DNA from: Kluyvera sp040932435
GTDB lineage: Bacteria; Pseudomonadota; Gammaproteobacteria; Enterobacterales; Enterobacteriaceae
Reading direction: 5' to 3'
NCBI RefSeq assembly: GCF_040932435.1
Contig: NZ_JBFQGA010000005.1
Span: forward strand, 427,679-491,678
DNA: 64,000 nucleotides
Under the pieces are notes generated by a model. It searched no databases. It worked only from the letters and a program-made list of their open reading frames with translations, and was not told where the DNA came from. Position numbers and translations under genes: made by a program. Of this stretch, positions 53,542-62,850 are shown piece after piece. Position 1 is the stretch's first letter; every line of letters begins with the position of its first letter.

Positions 53542-55410
53542 ATGAGCACTGATAATAAACAATCTTTATCAGCGATTACACTCGCTGCAATTGGCGTGGT
53601 ATACGGCGATATCGGTACCAGCCCTCTTTATACGCTTCGTGAATGCTTGTCCGGTCAGTTTGGTTTTGGTGTCGAACGTGATGCCGTCTTTGGCTTTTTG
53701 TCGCTTATTTTCTGGCTGCTGATTTTAACCGTCTCGCTGAAATACATCACTTTCGTGATGCGCGCGGATAACGCCGGTGAAGGTGGGATCCTGACGCTGA
53801 TGTCTTTGGCGGGCCGTAACACATCTGCGAAAACGACGTCGATCTTGGTCATTCTGGGACTTATCGGCGGCAGCTTCTTCTATGGTGAAGTGGTCATCAC
53901 CCCGGCGATATCGGTGATGTCGGCGATTGAAGGGCTGGAAATTATCGCACCCGATCTCGAAACTTGGGTTGTCCCCATCTCTATTATTGTTCTGACGCTG
54001 CTGTTTGCTATCCAAAAACACGGTACCAGCATGGTCGGCAAACTCTTCGCGCCGATTATGCTTATCTGGTTCCTACTGCTGGCGGTGTTGGGCGCGCGCA
54101 GTATCATCGCTAACCCGGAAGTATTGCAGGCGTTAAACCCTTATTGGGCAGTTCACTTCTTCCTCGAATACAAAACGGTTTCGTTTGTTGCGCTGGGCGC
54201 GGTGGTGCTGTCGATTACTGGGGTTGAAGCGCTGTACGCCGACATGGGGCACTTTGGCAAGCTGCCGATTCGTCTGGCTTGGTTCTCGGTGGTGCTGCCA
54301 TCGCTGGTGCTGAACTACTTTGGTCAGGGTGCACTGCTGCTCAAGCATCCGGAAGCGATTAAGAACCCGTTCTTCCTGTTGGCGCCTGATTGGGCACTGA
54401 TCCCTATGCTGATTCTCGCCGCCTTGGCGACGGTTATCGCTTCTCAAGCGGTTATTTCCGGGGTCTTCTCGCTGACTCGTCAGGCCGTACGTCTGGGGTA
54501 TTTGTCCCCAATGCGCATTATTCACACCTCGGAAATGGAGTCCGGTCAGATCTACATACCGTTCATCAACTGGCTGCTCTATATTTCCGTTGTTATCGTG
54601 ATTGTCAGCTTTGAGCACTCCTCAAATCTGGCGGCGGCTTACGGTATTGCGGTGACTGGCACGATGGTGCTGACCACGATCCTATTCAGCACGGTGGCGC
54701 GTAAAAACTGGCACTGGAACAAGTTGGTTGTTGGGCTACTGCTGGTAGGCTTTATGTGCATCGACATCCCGCTATTCTCAGCCAACCTCGACAAAATTGT
54801 CTCCGGTGGCTGGCTGCCGCTGACGCTGGGTCTGGTGATGTTCACCATCATGACCACTTGGAAAAGCGAGCGTTTCCGCCTGCTGCGCCGTATGCATGAG
54901 CACGGCAATTCTCTAGAAGCGATGATCGCCTCGCTGGAGAAATCGCCGCCGGTTCGCGTACCGGGTACCGCCGTATACATGTCTCGTGCGCTCAATGTCA
55001 TTCCGTTTGCCATGCTGCATAACCTCAAGCATAACAAGGTGCTACATGACCGCGTTATTCTGCTGACGCTGCGTACCGAAGATGCACCGTACGTCCACAA
55101 CGTTCGTCGCGTCCAGATTGAGCAACTTTCGCCAACCTTCTGGCGTGTGGTGGCAAGCTACGGCTGGCGCGAAACGCCAAATGTGGAAGAGGTGTTCCAC
55201 CGCTGTGGTCTTGAAGGCTTAAGCTGCCGGATGATGGAAACATCATTCTTTATGTCGCACGAATCGTTGATTGTCGGTAAACGCCCGTGGTACCTGCGTC
55301 TGCGCGGAAAACTGTATCTGCTGCTGCAGCGTAACGCGCTGCGCGCACCGGATCAGTTTGAGATCCCGCCTAACAGGGTTATCGAGCTGGGAACCCAGGT
55401 CGAAATCTAA
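53542..55410 (+). CDS. kup: Low-affinity potassium transporter Kup
   Basis: 622-aa K+:H+ symporter (TrkD) of the KUP/HAK/KT family, the main K+ uptake route at low pH. About 12 membrane segments fill residues 12-430, starting with GVVYGDIGTSPLYTLRE. A cytosolic C-terminal domain follows. Same length as E. coli. It ends just before a terminator and the rbs promoter. Confidence 0.98.
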   Translation: MSTDNKQSLSAITLAAIGVVYGDIGTSPLYTLRECLSGQFGFGVERDAVFGFLSLIFWLLILTVSLKYITFVMRADNAGEGGILTLMSLAGRNTSAKTTSILVILGLIGGSFFYGEVVITPAISVMSAIEGLEIIAPDLETWVVPISIIVLTLLFAIQKHGTSMVGKLFAPIMLIWFLLLAVLGARSIIANPEVLQALNPYWAVHFFLEYKTVSFVALGAVVLSITGVEALYADMGHFGKLPIRLAWFSVVLPSLVLNYFGQGALLLKHPEAIKNPFFLLAPDWALIPMLILAALATVIASQAVISGVFSLTRQAVRLGYLSPMRIIHTSEMESGQIYIPFINWLLYISVVIVIVSFEHSSNLAAAYGIAVTGTMVLTTILFSTVARKNWHWNKLVVGLLLVGFMCIDIPLFSANLDKIVSGGWLPLTLGLVMFTIMTTWKSERFRLLRRMHEHGNSLEAMIASLEKSPPVRVPGTAVYMSRALNVIPFAMLHNLKHNKVLHDRVILLTLRTEDAPYVHNVRRVQIEQLSPTFWRVVASYGWRETPNVEEVFHRCGLEGLSCRMMETSFFMSHESLIVGKRPWYLRLRGKLYLLLQRNALRAPDQFEIPPNRVIELGTQVEI

Positions 55411-55417
55411 AATTAAC

Positions 55418-55453
55418 AACGCCTTCCCTCATTTTGACGGAAGGCGTTTTTTT
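55418..55453 (+). terminator. kup terminator
   Basis: Stem AACGCCTTCC/GGAAGGCGTT followed by a T run. Confidence 0.88.
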
Positions 55454-55472
55454 ATCCCGAAATTTTGCTTTG

Positions 55473-55484
55473 CGAAACGTTTCG
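55473..55484. promoter_or_regulatory. upstream RbsR-like operator
   Basis: Perfect palindrome CGAAACGTTTCG, identical in core to the proximal operator and 79 bp upstream of it. Confidence 0.65.
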
Positions 55485-55551
55485 ATGGCGATCACATTTC
55501 TATAACCTGGTGATGGTTTTCTGTGCATGCTTCGGACTAAACTTAATGCAG

Positions 55552-55563
55552 CGAAACGTTTCG
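55552..55563. promoter_or_regulatory. RbsR operator of the ribose operon
   Basis: AGCGAAACGTTTCGCT, the E. coli RbsR site, 21 bp before rbsD. GCGATCACATTTCT at about 55488-55501 could contribute a CRP half-site. Confidence 0.85.
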
Positions 55564-55583
55564 CTAGTGGAGCAAGAAAACAA

Positions 55584-56003
55584 ATGAAGAAAGGCACGGT
55601 ACTCAACTCTGAAATCTCATCGGTCATCTCTCGCCTAGGCCATACGGATACGCTGGTGGTGTGCGATGCGGGTTTACCTATTCCCCATAGCACTGCGCGC
55701 ATTGATATGGCGCTCACCCAAGGCGTTCCTACCTTTATGCAGGTGCTGGACGTAGTGACTCAGGAGATGCAGGTCGAGGCCGCCATTCTCGCGACGGAAA
55801 TTCAACAACATAATCCGCAGCTCCACGAAACGTTGCTCAAGCATATTGAGCAGCTGCAACAACACCAGGGAAATTGCATTGACGTTCGTTACGTCTCACA
55901 TGAGCAGTTCAAACAACAAACCGCAGACAGTCAGGCGGTGATTCGCAGCGGGGAATGTTCCCCGTATGCGAATATCATTCTCTGTGCTGGCGTCACTTTC
56001 TGA
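55584..56003 (+). CDS. rbsD: D-ribose pyranase RbsD
   Basis: 139-aa decameric mutarotase interconverting beta-pyranose and beta-furanose ribose, supplying RbsK. ATG 55584 (MKKGTVLNSEISSVISRLGH) is the family start; the frame is open further upstream through the operator. First gene of rbsDACBKR; the stop lies seven bases before rbsA. Confidence 0.98.
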   Translation: MKKGTVLNSEISSVISRLGHTDTLVVCDAGLPIPHSTARIDMALTQGVPTFMQVLDVVTQEMQVEAAILATEIQQHNPQLHETLLKHIEQLQQHQGNCIDVRYVSHEQFKQQTADSQAVIRSGECSPYANIILCAGVTF

Positions 56004-56010
56004 GGCCACC

Positions 56011-57516
56011 ATGGACGCACTCTTACAACTCAAAGGGATCGATAAAGCGTTCCCTGGCGTGAAGGCGCTCTCCGGCGCGGCGTTGAATGTCTATTCTGGG
56101 CGCGTAATGGCGCTGGTGGGCGAAAACGGCGCGGGTAAGTCCACCATGATGAAAGTGCTGACCGGGATCTATGCCCGCGACGCCGGTTCACTATTATGGC
56201 TGGGAAAAGAAACTACCTTCACTGGCCCAAAATCCTCCCAGGAAGCCGGCATCGGCATCATCCACCAAGAGCTGAACCTGATCCCCCAACTGACCATTGC
56301 CGAGAACATTTTCCTTGGCCGTGAGTTTGTGAATCGCTTTGGCAAAATCGACTGGAAACGGATGTACGCCGAAGCCGACGTTTTACTGGCAAAACTGAAT
56401 CTGCGCTTTAAGAGCGATCGTCTGGTGGGGGAACTCTCCATCGGCGATCAGCAGATGGTAGAGATTGCCAAGGTGCTGAGCTTCGAGTCGAAGGTCATTA
56501 TTATGGATGAACCGACCGACGCCCTGACCGATACCGAAACCGAATCTCTGTTCCGCGTCATCCGCGAGCTGAAATCGCAGGGGCGCGGCATTGTTTATAT
56601 CTCCCATCGTATGAAAGAGATCTTTGAAATCTGCGACGACGTCACTGTGTTCCGCGACGGGCAGTTTATTGCCGAGCGTGAAGTGGCGAGCCTTGATGAA
56701 GATCGGCTGATTGAAATGATGGTGGGGCGCAAGCTGGAAGATCAGTACCCGCATTTGGATAAAGAACCGGGCGACATCCGCCTGAAGGTTGATGCGCTGT
56801 GCGGACCGGGCGTGAATAACGTCTCCTTTACCTTGCGCAAAGGTGAAATCCTCGGCGTGGCCGGACTGATGGGCGCTGGGCGCACCGAATTGATGAAGGT
56901 GCTGTACGGTGCGCTGCCGCGTGCCAGCGGTTACGTCACACTCGACGGCCACGAAGTGGTCACGCGCTCTCCGCAAGACGGCCTGGCGAACGGCATTGTG
57001 TATATCTCCGAAGACCGTAAACGTGATGGCCTCGTGCTGGGTATGTCGGTGAAAGAGAACATGTCGCTGACCGCACTGCGCTATTTCAGCCGCTCTGGCG
57101 GTAGCCTGAAGCATAAAGATGAACAGCAGGCGGTGAGTGACTTTATCCGTTTGTTCAATGTCAAAACGCCATCAATGGAGCAGGCTATTGGCCTGTTATC
57201 CGGCGGTAACCAACAGAAGGTGGCTATCGCGCGTGGCCTGATGACTCGGCCTAAAGTGCTGATCCTCGACGAGCCGACGCGCGGTGTGGATGTTGGCGCC
57301 AAGAAAGAGATTTATCAGCTGATCAACCAGTTCAAGGCCGACGGCCTGAGCATCATTCTGGTCTCTTCCGAGATGCCAGAAGTTCTGGGGATGAGCGATC
57401 GCATTATTGTGATGCATGAAGGGCATCTCGGCGGTGAGTTTTCACGCGAGCAGGCCACCCAAGAAGTATTAATGGCTGCCGCAGTGGGCAAGCTTAACCG
57501 CGTGAACCAGGAGTAA
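56011..57516 (+). CDS. rbsA: Ribose ABC transporter ATP-binding protein RbsA
   Basis: 501-aa protein with two ABC domains (about 1-245 and 255-501). The first has Walker A GENGAGKST. The second has a degenerate P-loop GLMGAGRTEL, the normal state for sugar importers of this family; the second signature is LSGGNQQK. The start is ATG 56011; the frame is open upstream within rbsD. Confidence 0.98.
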   Translation: MDALLQLKGIDKAFPGVKALSGAALNVYSGRVMALVGENGAGKSTMMKVLTGIYARDAGSLLWLGKETTFTGPKSSQEAGIGIIHQELNLIPQLTIAENIFLGREFVNRFGKIDWKRMYAEADVLLAKLNLRFKSDRLVGELSIGDQQMVEIAKVLSFESKVIIMDEPTDALTDTETESLFRVIRELKSQGRGIVYISHRMKEIFEICDDVTVFRDGQFIAEREVASLDEDRLIEMMVGRKLEDQYPHLDKEPGDIRLKVDALCGPGVNNVSFTLRKGEILGVAGLMGAGRTELMKVLYGALPRASGYVTLDGHEVVTRSPQDGLANGIVYISEDRKRDGLVLGMSVKENMSLTALRYFSRSGGSLKHKDEQQAVSDFIRLFNVKTPSMEQAIGLLSGGNQQKVAIARGLMTRPKVLILDEPTRGVDVGAKKEIYQLINQFKADGLSIILVSSEMPEVLGMSDRIIVMHEGHLGGEFSREQATQEVLMAAAVGKLNRVNQE

Positions 57517-57521
57517 AAAAG

Positions 57522-58487
57522 ATGACAACCCAGTCTGTGGCAGGTCGCCGCTATTTCACTAAAGCATGGCTGCTGGAGCAAAAATCGCTAATTGCCCTGC
57601 TGGTGCTGATAGCGGTTGTGTCGACCATGAGCCCGAACTTTTTTACCGTCAATAACCTGTTCAACATCCTGCAGCAAACCTCCGTGAATGCGATCATGGC
57701 GGTCGGGATGACGCTGGTCATTTTAACGTCGGGGATCGACCTGTCCGTCGGTTCTTTGCTGGCGTTGACCGGCGCGGTCGCCGCGTCGATTGTGGGTATC
57801 GAAGTCAATGCGCTGGTGGCGGTTGCTGCCGCACTCGCATTAGGTGCCGCAATCGGGGCCGTTACCGGCGTTATTGTTGCTAAAGGGCGTGTGCAGGCGT
57901 TTATCGCCACCTTGGTGATGATGCTGCTGCTGCGCGGGGTGACGATGGTGTATACCAACGGCAGCCCGGTGAATACTGGGTTTACCGATAATGCCGACGT
58001 ATTTGGCTGGTTCGGTATTGGTCGTCCGCTGGGTATCCCAACGCCGGTGTGGATCATGGGGATTGTCTTCCTCGCCGCTTGGTACATGCTGCATCACACC
58101 CGTCTGGGTCGTTATATTTATGCGTTGGGCGGTAACGAAGCGGCAACCCGCCTCTCCGGCATCAGCGTCAATAAAGTCAAAATTATCGTCTACTCTCTGT
58201 GCGGGTTACTGTCGGCGTTGGCGGGTATTATTGAAGTTGCGCGCCTCTCCTCGGCACAGCCGACTGCGGGTACTGGCTATGAGCTGGATGCTATCGCGGC
58301 GGTCGTGCTGGGCGGTACCAGTCTGGCAGGCGGTAAGGGTCGTATCGTCGGCACACTTATCGGTGCGCTGATCCTTGGTTTTCTGAATAACGGTTTGAAC
58401 TTGTTAGGTGTTTCTTCTTATTACCAGATGATCGTTAAAGCAGTCGTGATTTTGCTGGCGGTGCTGGTGGACAACAAAAAGCAGTAA
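57522..58487 (+). CDS. rbsC: Ribose ABC transporter permease RbsC
   Basis: 321-aa inner-membrane permease, about ten hydrophobic segments. The family motif GGTSLAGGKGRIVGTLIGAL lies near residues 264-283. Five bases separate it from rbsA. Confidence 0.98.
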   Translation: MTTQSVAGRRYFTKAWLLEQKSLIALLVLIAVVSTMSPNFFTVNNLFNILQQTSVNAIMAVGMTLVILTSGIDLSVGSLLALTGAVAASIVGIEVNALVAVAAALALGAAIGAVTGVIVAKGRVQAFIATLVMMLLLRGVTMVYTNGSPVNTGFTDNADVFGWFGIGRPLGIPTPVWIMGIVFLAAWYMLHHTRLGRYIYALGGNEAATRLSGISVNKVKIIVYSLCGLLSALAGIIEVARLSSAQPTAGTGYELDAIAAVVLGGTSLAGGKGRIVGTLIGALILGFLNNGLNLLGVSSYYQMIVKAVVILLAVLVDNKKQ

Positions 58488-58514
58488 CTAACGACACTAC
58501 AGGACATCTTAGAT

Positions 58515-59405
58515 ATGAACATGAAAAAACTGGCTACCCTGGTTTCCGTGGTTGCGCTGAGCGCCACCGTCAGTGCGAACGCGATGGCGAAAGATACCAT
58601 TGCCTTGGTTATCTCTACCCTGAACAACCCGTTCTTCGTTTCTCTGAAGGATGGCGCGCAGAAAGAAGCCGATAAACTGGGTTATAACTTGGTGGTTCTG
58701 GACTCACAGAACAACCCGGCGAAAGAGCTGGCTAACGTTCAGGACTTAACGGTTCGCGGCACCAAAATCCTGCTGATTAACCCAACTGATTCCGATGCTG
58801 TGGGTAACGCCATCAAGATGGCAAACCAGGCGAAAATCCCGGTTATTACCCTTGACCGCGTAGCCTCTAAAGGCGAAGTCGTCAGCCACATCGCTTCCGA
58901 CAACGTACTGGGCGGCAAAATCGCCGGCGATTACATCGCGAAGAAAGAAGGCGAAGGCGCGAAAGTTATCGAACTGCAGGGCATTGCCGGGACGTCCGCT
59001 GCGCGTGAGCGCGGTGAAGGTTTCCAGCAGGCTGTGGCAGCCCACAAATTTAACGTTCTGGCGAGCCAGCCGGCAGACTTCGACCGTACTAAGGGTCTGA
59101 ACGTCATGCAGAACCTGCTGACTGCACATCCAGATGTGAAAGCGGTATTTGCTCAGAACGACGAAATGGCGCTGGGTGCGCTGCGTGCACTGCAAACTGC
59201 CGGTAAATCTGATGTGATGGTGGTCGGTTTTGACGGTACACCAGACGGTGAAAAAGCGGTAAATGATGGCAAACTGTCGGCAACTATCGCCCAGCTGCCT
59301 GACCAGATTGGCGCCAAAGGTGTTGAAACCGCTGACAAAGTACTGAAAGGCGAAAAGGTACAGGCAAAATATCCTGTTGACCTGAAGCTGGTAATCAAGC
59401 AGTAA
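58515..59405 (+). CDS. rbsB: Periplasmic ribose-binding protein RbsB
   Basis: 296-aa receptor for the ribose importer and for Trg chemotaxis. Signal peptide residues 1-25 end SANAMA before KDTIALV. Ligand-contact segments STLNNPFF and GFDGTPDGEKAV are intact. Almost identical to the E. coli protein. Confidence 0.98.
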   Translation: MNMKKLATLVSVVALSATVSANAMAKDTIALVISTLNNPFFVSLKDGAQKEADKLGYNLVVLDSQNNPAKELANVQDLTVRGTKILLINPTDSDAVGNAIKMANQAKIPVITLDRVASKGEVVSHIASDNVLGGKIAGDYIAKKEGEGAKVIELQGIAGTSAARERGEGFQQAVAAHKFNVLASQPADFDRTKGLNVMQNLLTAHPDVKAVFAQNDEMALGALRALQTAGKSDVMVVGFDGTPDGEKAVNDGKLSATIAQLPDQIGAKGVETADKVLKGEKVQAKYPVDLKLVIKQ

Positions 59406-59520
59406 TAACGCGGATGCGATTCAGGCATTCATAGCCTGAGGGACAAATCTACAAAGAAAAGCAGGGCACGCGCCACCGGATCTCTCGGTTCGGTGGCGCA
59501 TCTTACCGGACACTCTGAAA
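59406..59520 (+). ncRNA. rbsB 3' region, possible RbsZ-like sRNA
   Basis: The 115-bp rbsB-rbsK gap has a perfect nine-bp stem (GCGCCACCG at 59470-59478, CGGTGGCGC at 59491-59499). In E. coli the rbsB 3' UTR gives the Hfq-bound sRNA RbsZ. Presence here is inferred from position and hairpin only; the stem has no long T tail. Confidence 0.4.
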
Positions 59521-60450
59521 ATGAAAACCGCAGGCAAACTCGTCGTCCTTGGCAGCATCAACGCCGATCATATTCTTAATCTTGAATCATTCCCGACGCC
59601 TGGCGAAACGGTCACCGGTAGCCATTATCAGGTCGCCTTTGGCGGCAAAGGTGCTAATCAGGCGGTGGCCGCCGGACGTAGCGGCGCAGATATTGCGTTT
59701 ATCGCCTGTACCGGCGCTGACGATATTGGCGAACGCATTCGTAAACAGCTGCAGGTTGACCGCATTGATGTTGCACCCGTAAGCGCCGTTGCCGATGAGT
59801 CGACCGGCGTGGCACTCATTTTCGTCAACGGAGAAGGCGAAAACGTGATTGGTATTCATGCGGGTGCCAATGCTGCGCTTTCTACGACCTTAGTTGAAGC
59901 TCAGCGCGAACGTATTGCACAAGCCGATGCGCTGCTGATGCAGCTAGAATCCCCGCTGGACAGCGTGTTGCTGGCCGCGCAGATTGCCCACCAGAACCAG
60001 ACTACCGTGGTATTAAACCCGGCTCCGGCGCGCGAGTTGCCGGATGCGCTATTGTCGCTGGTGGATATCATTACCCCGAATGAAACGGAAGCTGAGAAGC
60101 TGACCGGCGTGCGGGTTGAAAACGATGATGACGCCGCGAAAGCTGCGCAGGTTCTGCATGCGAAGGGCATTGATACCGTCATTATTACCCTCGGTAGCCG
60201 TGGCGTGTGGGCGAGCGTTAAAGGCGAAGGGCGTCGTGTTCCGGGCTTTAAAGTTCAGGCCATTGATACCATCGCTGCTGGTGACACCTTTAACGGTGCG
60301 CTGATGACAGCACTGCTGGAAAATACACCGTTGCCTGATGCACTGCGTTTTGCGCATGCGGCGGCGGCGATCGCCGTGACACGCAAAGGCGCGCAGCCTT
60401 CCGTTCCGTGGCGTAAAGAGATCGATGAATTTCTACGTCAACAGGGGTAA
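59521..60450 (+). CDS. rbsK: Ribokinase RbsK
   Basis: 309-aa PfkB-family kinase phosphorylating ribose at O5. The N-terminal motif is GGKGANQAVAAGRSGAD, residues 41-57. The C-terminal motif DTIAAGDTFNGAL contains the catalytic aspartate near residue 255. Four bases before rbsR. Confidence 0.98.
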   Translation: MKTAGKLVVLGSINADHILNLESFPTPGETVTGSHYQVAFGGKGANQAVAAGRSGADIAFIACTGADDIGERIRKQLQVDRIDVAPVSAVADESTGVALIFVNGEGENVIGIHAGANAALSTTLVEAQRERIAQADALLMQLESPLDSVLLAAQIAHQNQTTVVLNPAPARELPDALLSLVDIITPNETEAEKLTGVRVENDDDAAKAAQVLHAKGIDTVIITLGSRGVWASVKGEGRRVPGFKVQAIDTIAAGDTFNGALMTALLENTPLPDALRFAHAAAAIAVTRKGAQPSVPWRKEIDEFLRQQG

Positions 60451-60453
60451 CGC

Positions 60454-61446
60454 TTGGCCACGATGAAGGATGTTGCTCGCCAGGCGGGCGTTTCCACCTC
60501 AACGGTTTCTCACGTCATTAATAAAGACCGGTTTGTCAGCGATGCCATTACCGAAAAAGTTAATGCGGCGATTAAACAGCTAAACTACGCGCCCTCCGCT
60601 TTGGCGCGTAGCCTCAAGCTCAATCAGACCCGTACCATCGGTATGCTTATCACTGCCAGTACTAACCCGTTCTACTCTGAACTGGTTCGCGGCGTTGAGC
60701 GCAGCTGCTTTGAGCGTGGCTACAGCTTGGTGCTGTGCAATACCGAAGGTGACGAACAGCGAATGAACCGCAACCTTGAAACGCTGATGCAAAAGCGCGT
60801 TGATGGACTGCTGCTGCTGTGCACCGAGACGCACCAGCCATCGCTGGAAATCATGCAACGCTACCCTTCTATACCGTCCGTAATGATGGACTGGGCGCCG
60901 TTCGACGGCGACAGCGACCTAATTCAGGATAACTCGCTGCTTGGCGGCGATATGGCAACGCGTTATTTAATCGAGCGGGGCTATTCCCGTATTGCCTGCA
61001 TTGCTGGGCCTTTGGATAAAACCCCAGCTCGCCTGCGCCTGGAAGGGTATCGGGAAGCGATGCATAATGCGCAACTTCCTATTCCTGATGGCTATGAGAT
61101 CACCAGTAACTTTGAGTTTGGCGGTGGTTTGGATGCTATGCAGCAGTTGCTGGCTCACCCTGTTCGTCCGGATGCGGTATTTGTCGGTAACGATGCGATG
61201 GCGGTAGGGGCTTATCAGGCGCTGTATCTGGCCGGACTACGCATTCCGGATGACATGGCGGTTATCGGTTATGACGATATTGAACTGGCTCGCTATATGA
61301 CGCCGCCGCTGACTACTATCCATCAGCCTAAAGATGAGCTTGGCGAGCTGGCAATTGATGTCTTGATTCATCGTATCGCCCAGCCCGGACAGAAACAGCA
61401 GCGGATGCAGCTGACGCCCGAGCTGGTGATTCGCGGTTCAGTATAG
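60454..61446 (+). CDS. rbsR: Ribose operon repressor RbsR (LacI family)
   Basis: 330-aa repressor of rbs that also binds purine-gene sites in E. coli. N-terminal helix-turn-helix and hinge (ATMKDVARQAGVSTSTVSHV). Effector domain from about residue 60. The start is the TTG at 60454, as in E. coli. Its stop and that of hsrA are two bases apart. Confidence 0.97.
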   Translation: MATMKDVARQAGVSTSTVSHVINKDRFVSDAITEKVNAAIKQLNYAPSALARSLKLNQTRTIGMLITASTNPFYSELVRGVERSCFERGYSLVLCNTEGDEQRMNRNLETLMQKRVDGLLLLCTETHQPSLEIMQRYPSIPSVMMDWAPFDGDSDLIQDNSLLGGDMATRYLIERGYSRIACIAGPLDKTPARLRLEGYREAMHNAQLPIPDGYEITSNFEFGGGLDAMQQLLAHPVRPDAVFVGNDAMAVGAYQALYLAGLRIPDDMAVIGYDDIELARYMTPPLTTIHQPKDELGELAIDVLIHRIAQPGQKQQRMQLTPELVIRGSV

Positions 61447-61448
61447 GG

Positions 61449-62840
61449 CTAGTGCTTTTCCTTAATGAGATTCCGACCATCTTTGGCTTTTAACAGCATG
61501 AACATAAATGCGGAGATAACCGTAATAATGCCCATGGTGATAAAGGTATAGTGGAACTGATCGATAGTGGTCGCCCCTTCTAGACTTTGATATGACCGCA
61601 GCACTGCGGCGCTGATCGCCACGCCAAGACTGATAGACAACTGCTGCGTTACGGCCAACAGGCTGTTACCGCCGCTGGCGTTGTCGTCGGTTAAATCCGC
61701 CAGCGTAATGGTGTTCATGGAGGTGAACTGCGTGGACATCGCCATCCCCAGTACAAATAGCGGCAGGATCAGCAGCCACACCGGTAATCCCGGTGACTGT
61801 AGCGCAAACTGTGCAATCATTACGCCGATAAACAGCGTTACGCAGACCAGCGTTTTCCGATAGCCTAACCGACGCAGCACCTGAGTGACGGTGGATTTCG
61901 CCACGATTGAGCCGATGGCCGTTGGTGCCATCATGCAGCCGGCAATCAGCGCCGGGTAGCCAAAGCCCACCTGTAACATCAGCGGCATAAGGAACGGCAC
62001 GCAGCCGGTGCCCAGGCGGGTAGCCAAATTACCAGCGATGCCGACGGAGAAGGTGCGGGTTTTAAATAATGACAGCGAGATCAGCGGCGTCGGGTGGTTG
62101 CGGGCGTGGCGGATATACGCCAGTAATAGAAGAAGACTGAACAGCACCACCATCAACGCAATCCATCCCGCCACAATCTGCTCACCTAACAGTTCCATCC
62201 CAATAGAGAACAGCACTAAGCTTGAACCAAATAGGAGAAAACCGGAGAAATCGAAGCGCCGTTTCGGCGTGGTGAAGTTCGGCATATATTTGCGGGCGTA
62301 CAGTAACCCGGCAACACCAATAGGGATGTTGATAAGGAAGATCCAATGCCAGGTGGCCCAAGTAACAAATACGCCGCCAAGTACCGGCCCTAAAATTGGG
62401 CCTATCAGCCCCGGCATGGTAACGAAGTTAAGAACCGGTAGCAGTTCGCTTCGTGGGTAAGCGCGCAGTAATGCTAGGCGAGCGACGGGCATCATCATCG
62501 CGCCGCCTACCCCCTGAATAATGCGGAAGATGACCAGCTCAGATAATGAGGTCGACAGCGCGCAGGCAAGGGAGCCTAAGGTGAAAAGGCTAACGGCCAG
62601 CATAAAGATGCGCCGGGTGCCAAAACGGTCGGCCAGCCAGCCGCTCACCGGGATCAGCATCGCTACGGTGAGGGTATAACTGATAATGGCGGATTGCATC
62701 GCCAGCGGGGAGCGGTTGAGGCTGTGTGCGATCGCGGGGAGCGCGGTATTCAGAATGGTGGCGTCTAGCGCTTGCATAAAGAAGGCCATGGCAGCTATCC
62801 AAGGGAGGCCTGCCATACTCCGCGCTTTTAATTCACTCAT
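61449..62840 (-). CDS. hsrA: MFS transporter HsrA (DHA2 family)
   Basis: 463-aa, 14-segment major facilitator of the DHA2 (EmrB/MdtD) type; the substrate is not established. Motif A reads GWLADRFGTRRIF and motif C GPILGPVLGG. ATG 62840 (MSELKARSMAGLPW) is chosen by homology; the frame runs 42 codons further into yieP. The C-terminus ends LKAKDGRNLIKEKH, about 12 residues short of E. coli. It follows yieP by ten bases, so the pair is probably one transcript. Confidence 0.92.
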   Translation of the reverse strand: MSELKARSMAGLPWIAAMAFFMQALDATILNTALPAIAHSLNRSPLAMQSAIISYTLTVAMLIPVSGWLADRFGTRRIFMLAVSLFTLGSLACALSTSLSELVIFRIIQGVGGAMMMPVARLALLRAYPRSELLPVLNFVTMPGLIGPILGPVLGGVFVTWATWHWIFLINIPIGVAGLLYARKYMPNFTTPKRRFDFSGFLLFGSSLVLFSIGMELLGEQIVAGWIALMVVLFSLLLLLAYIRHARNHPTPLISLSLFKTRTFSVGIAGNLATRLGTGCVPFLMPLMLQVGFGYPALIAGCMMAPTAIGSIVAKSTVTQVLRRLGYRKTLVCVTLFIGVMIAQFALQSPGLPVWLLILPLFVLGMAMSTQFTSMNTITLADLTDDNASGGNSLLAVTQQLSISLGVAISAAVLRSYQSLEGATTIDQFHYTFITMGIITVISAFMFMLLKAKDGRNLIKEKH

Positions 62841-62850
62841 TCGTTGTCCT

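Noticed and set aside
53542..53640. earlier start for kup
   Set aside because: The frame has no better upstream start; ATG 53542 gives the 622-aa family length, so no change was made.
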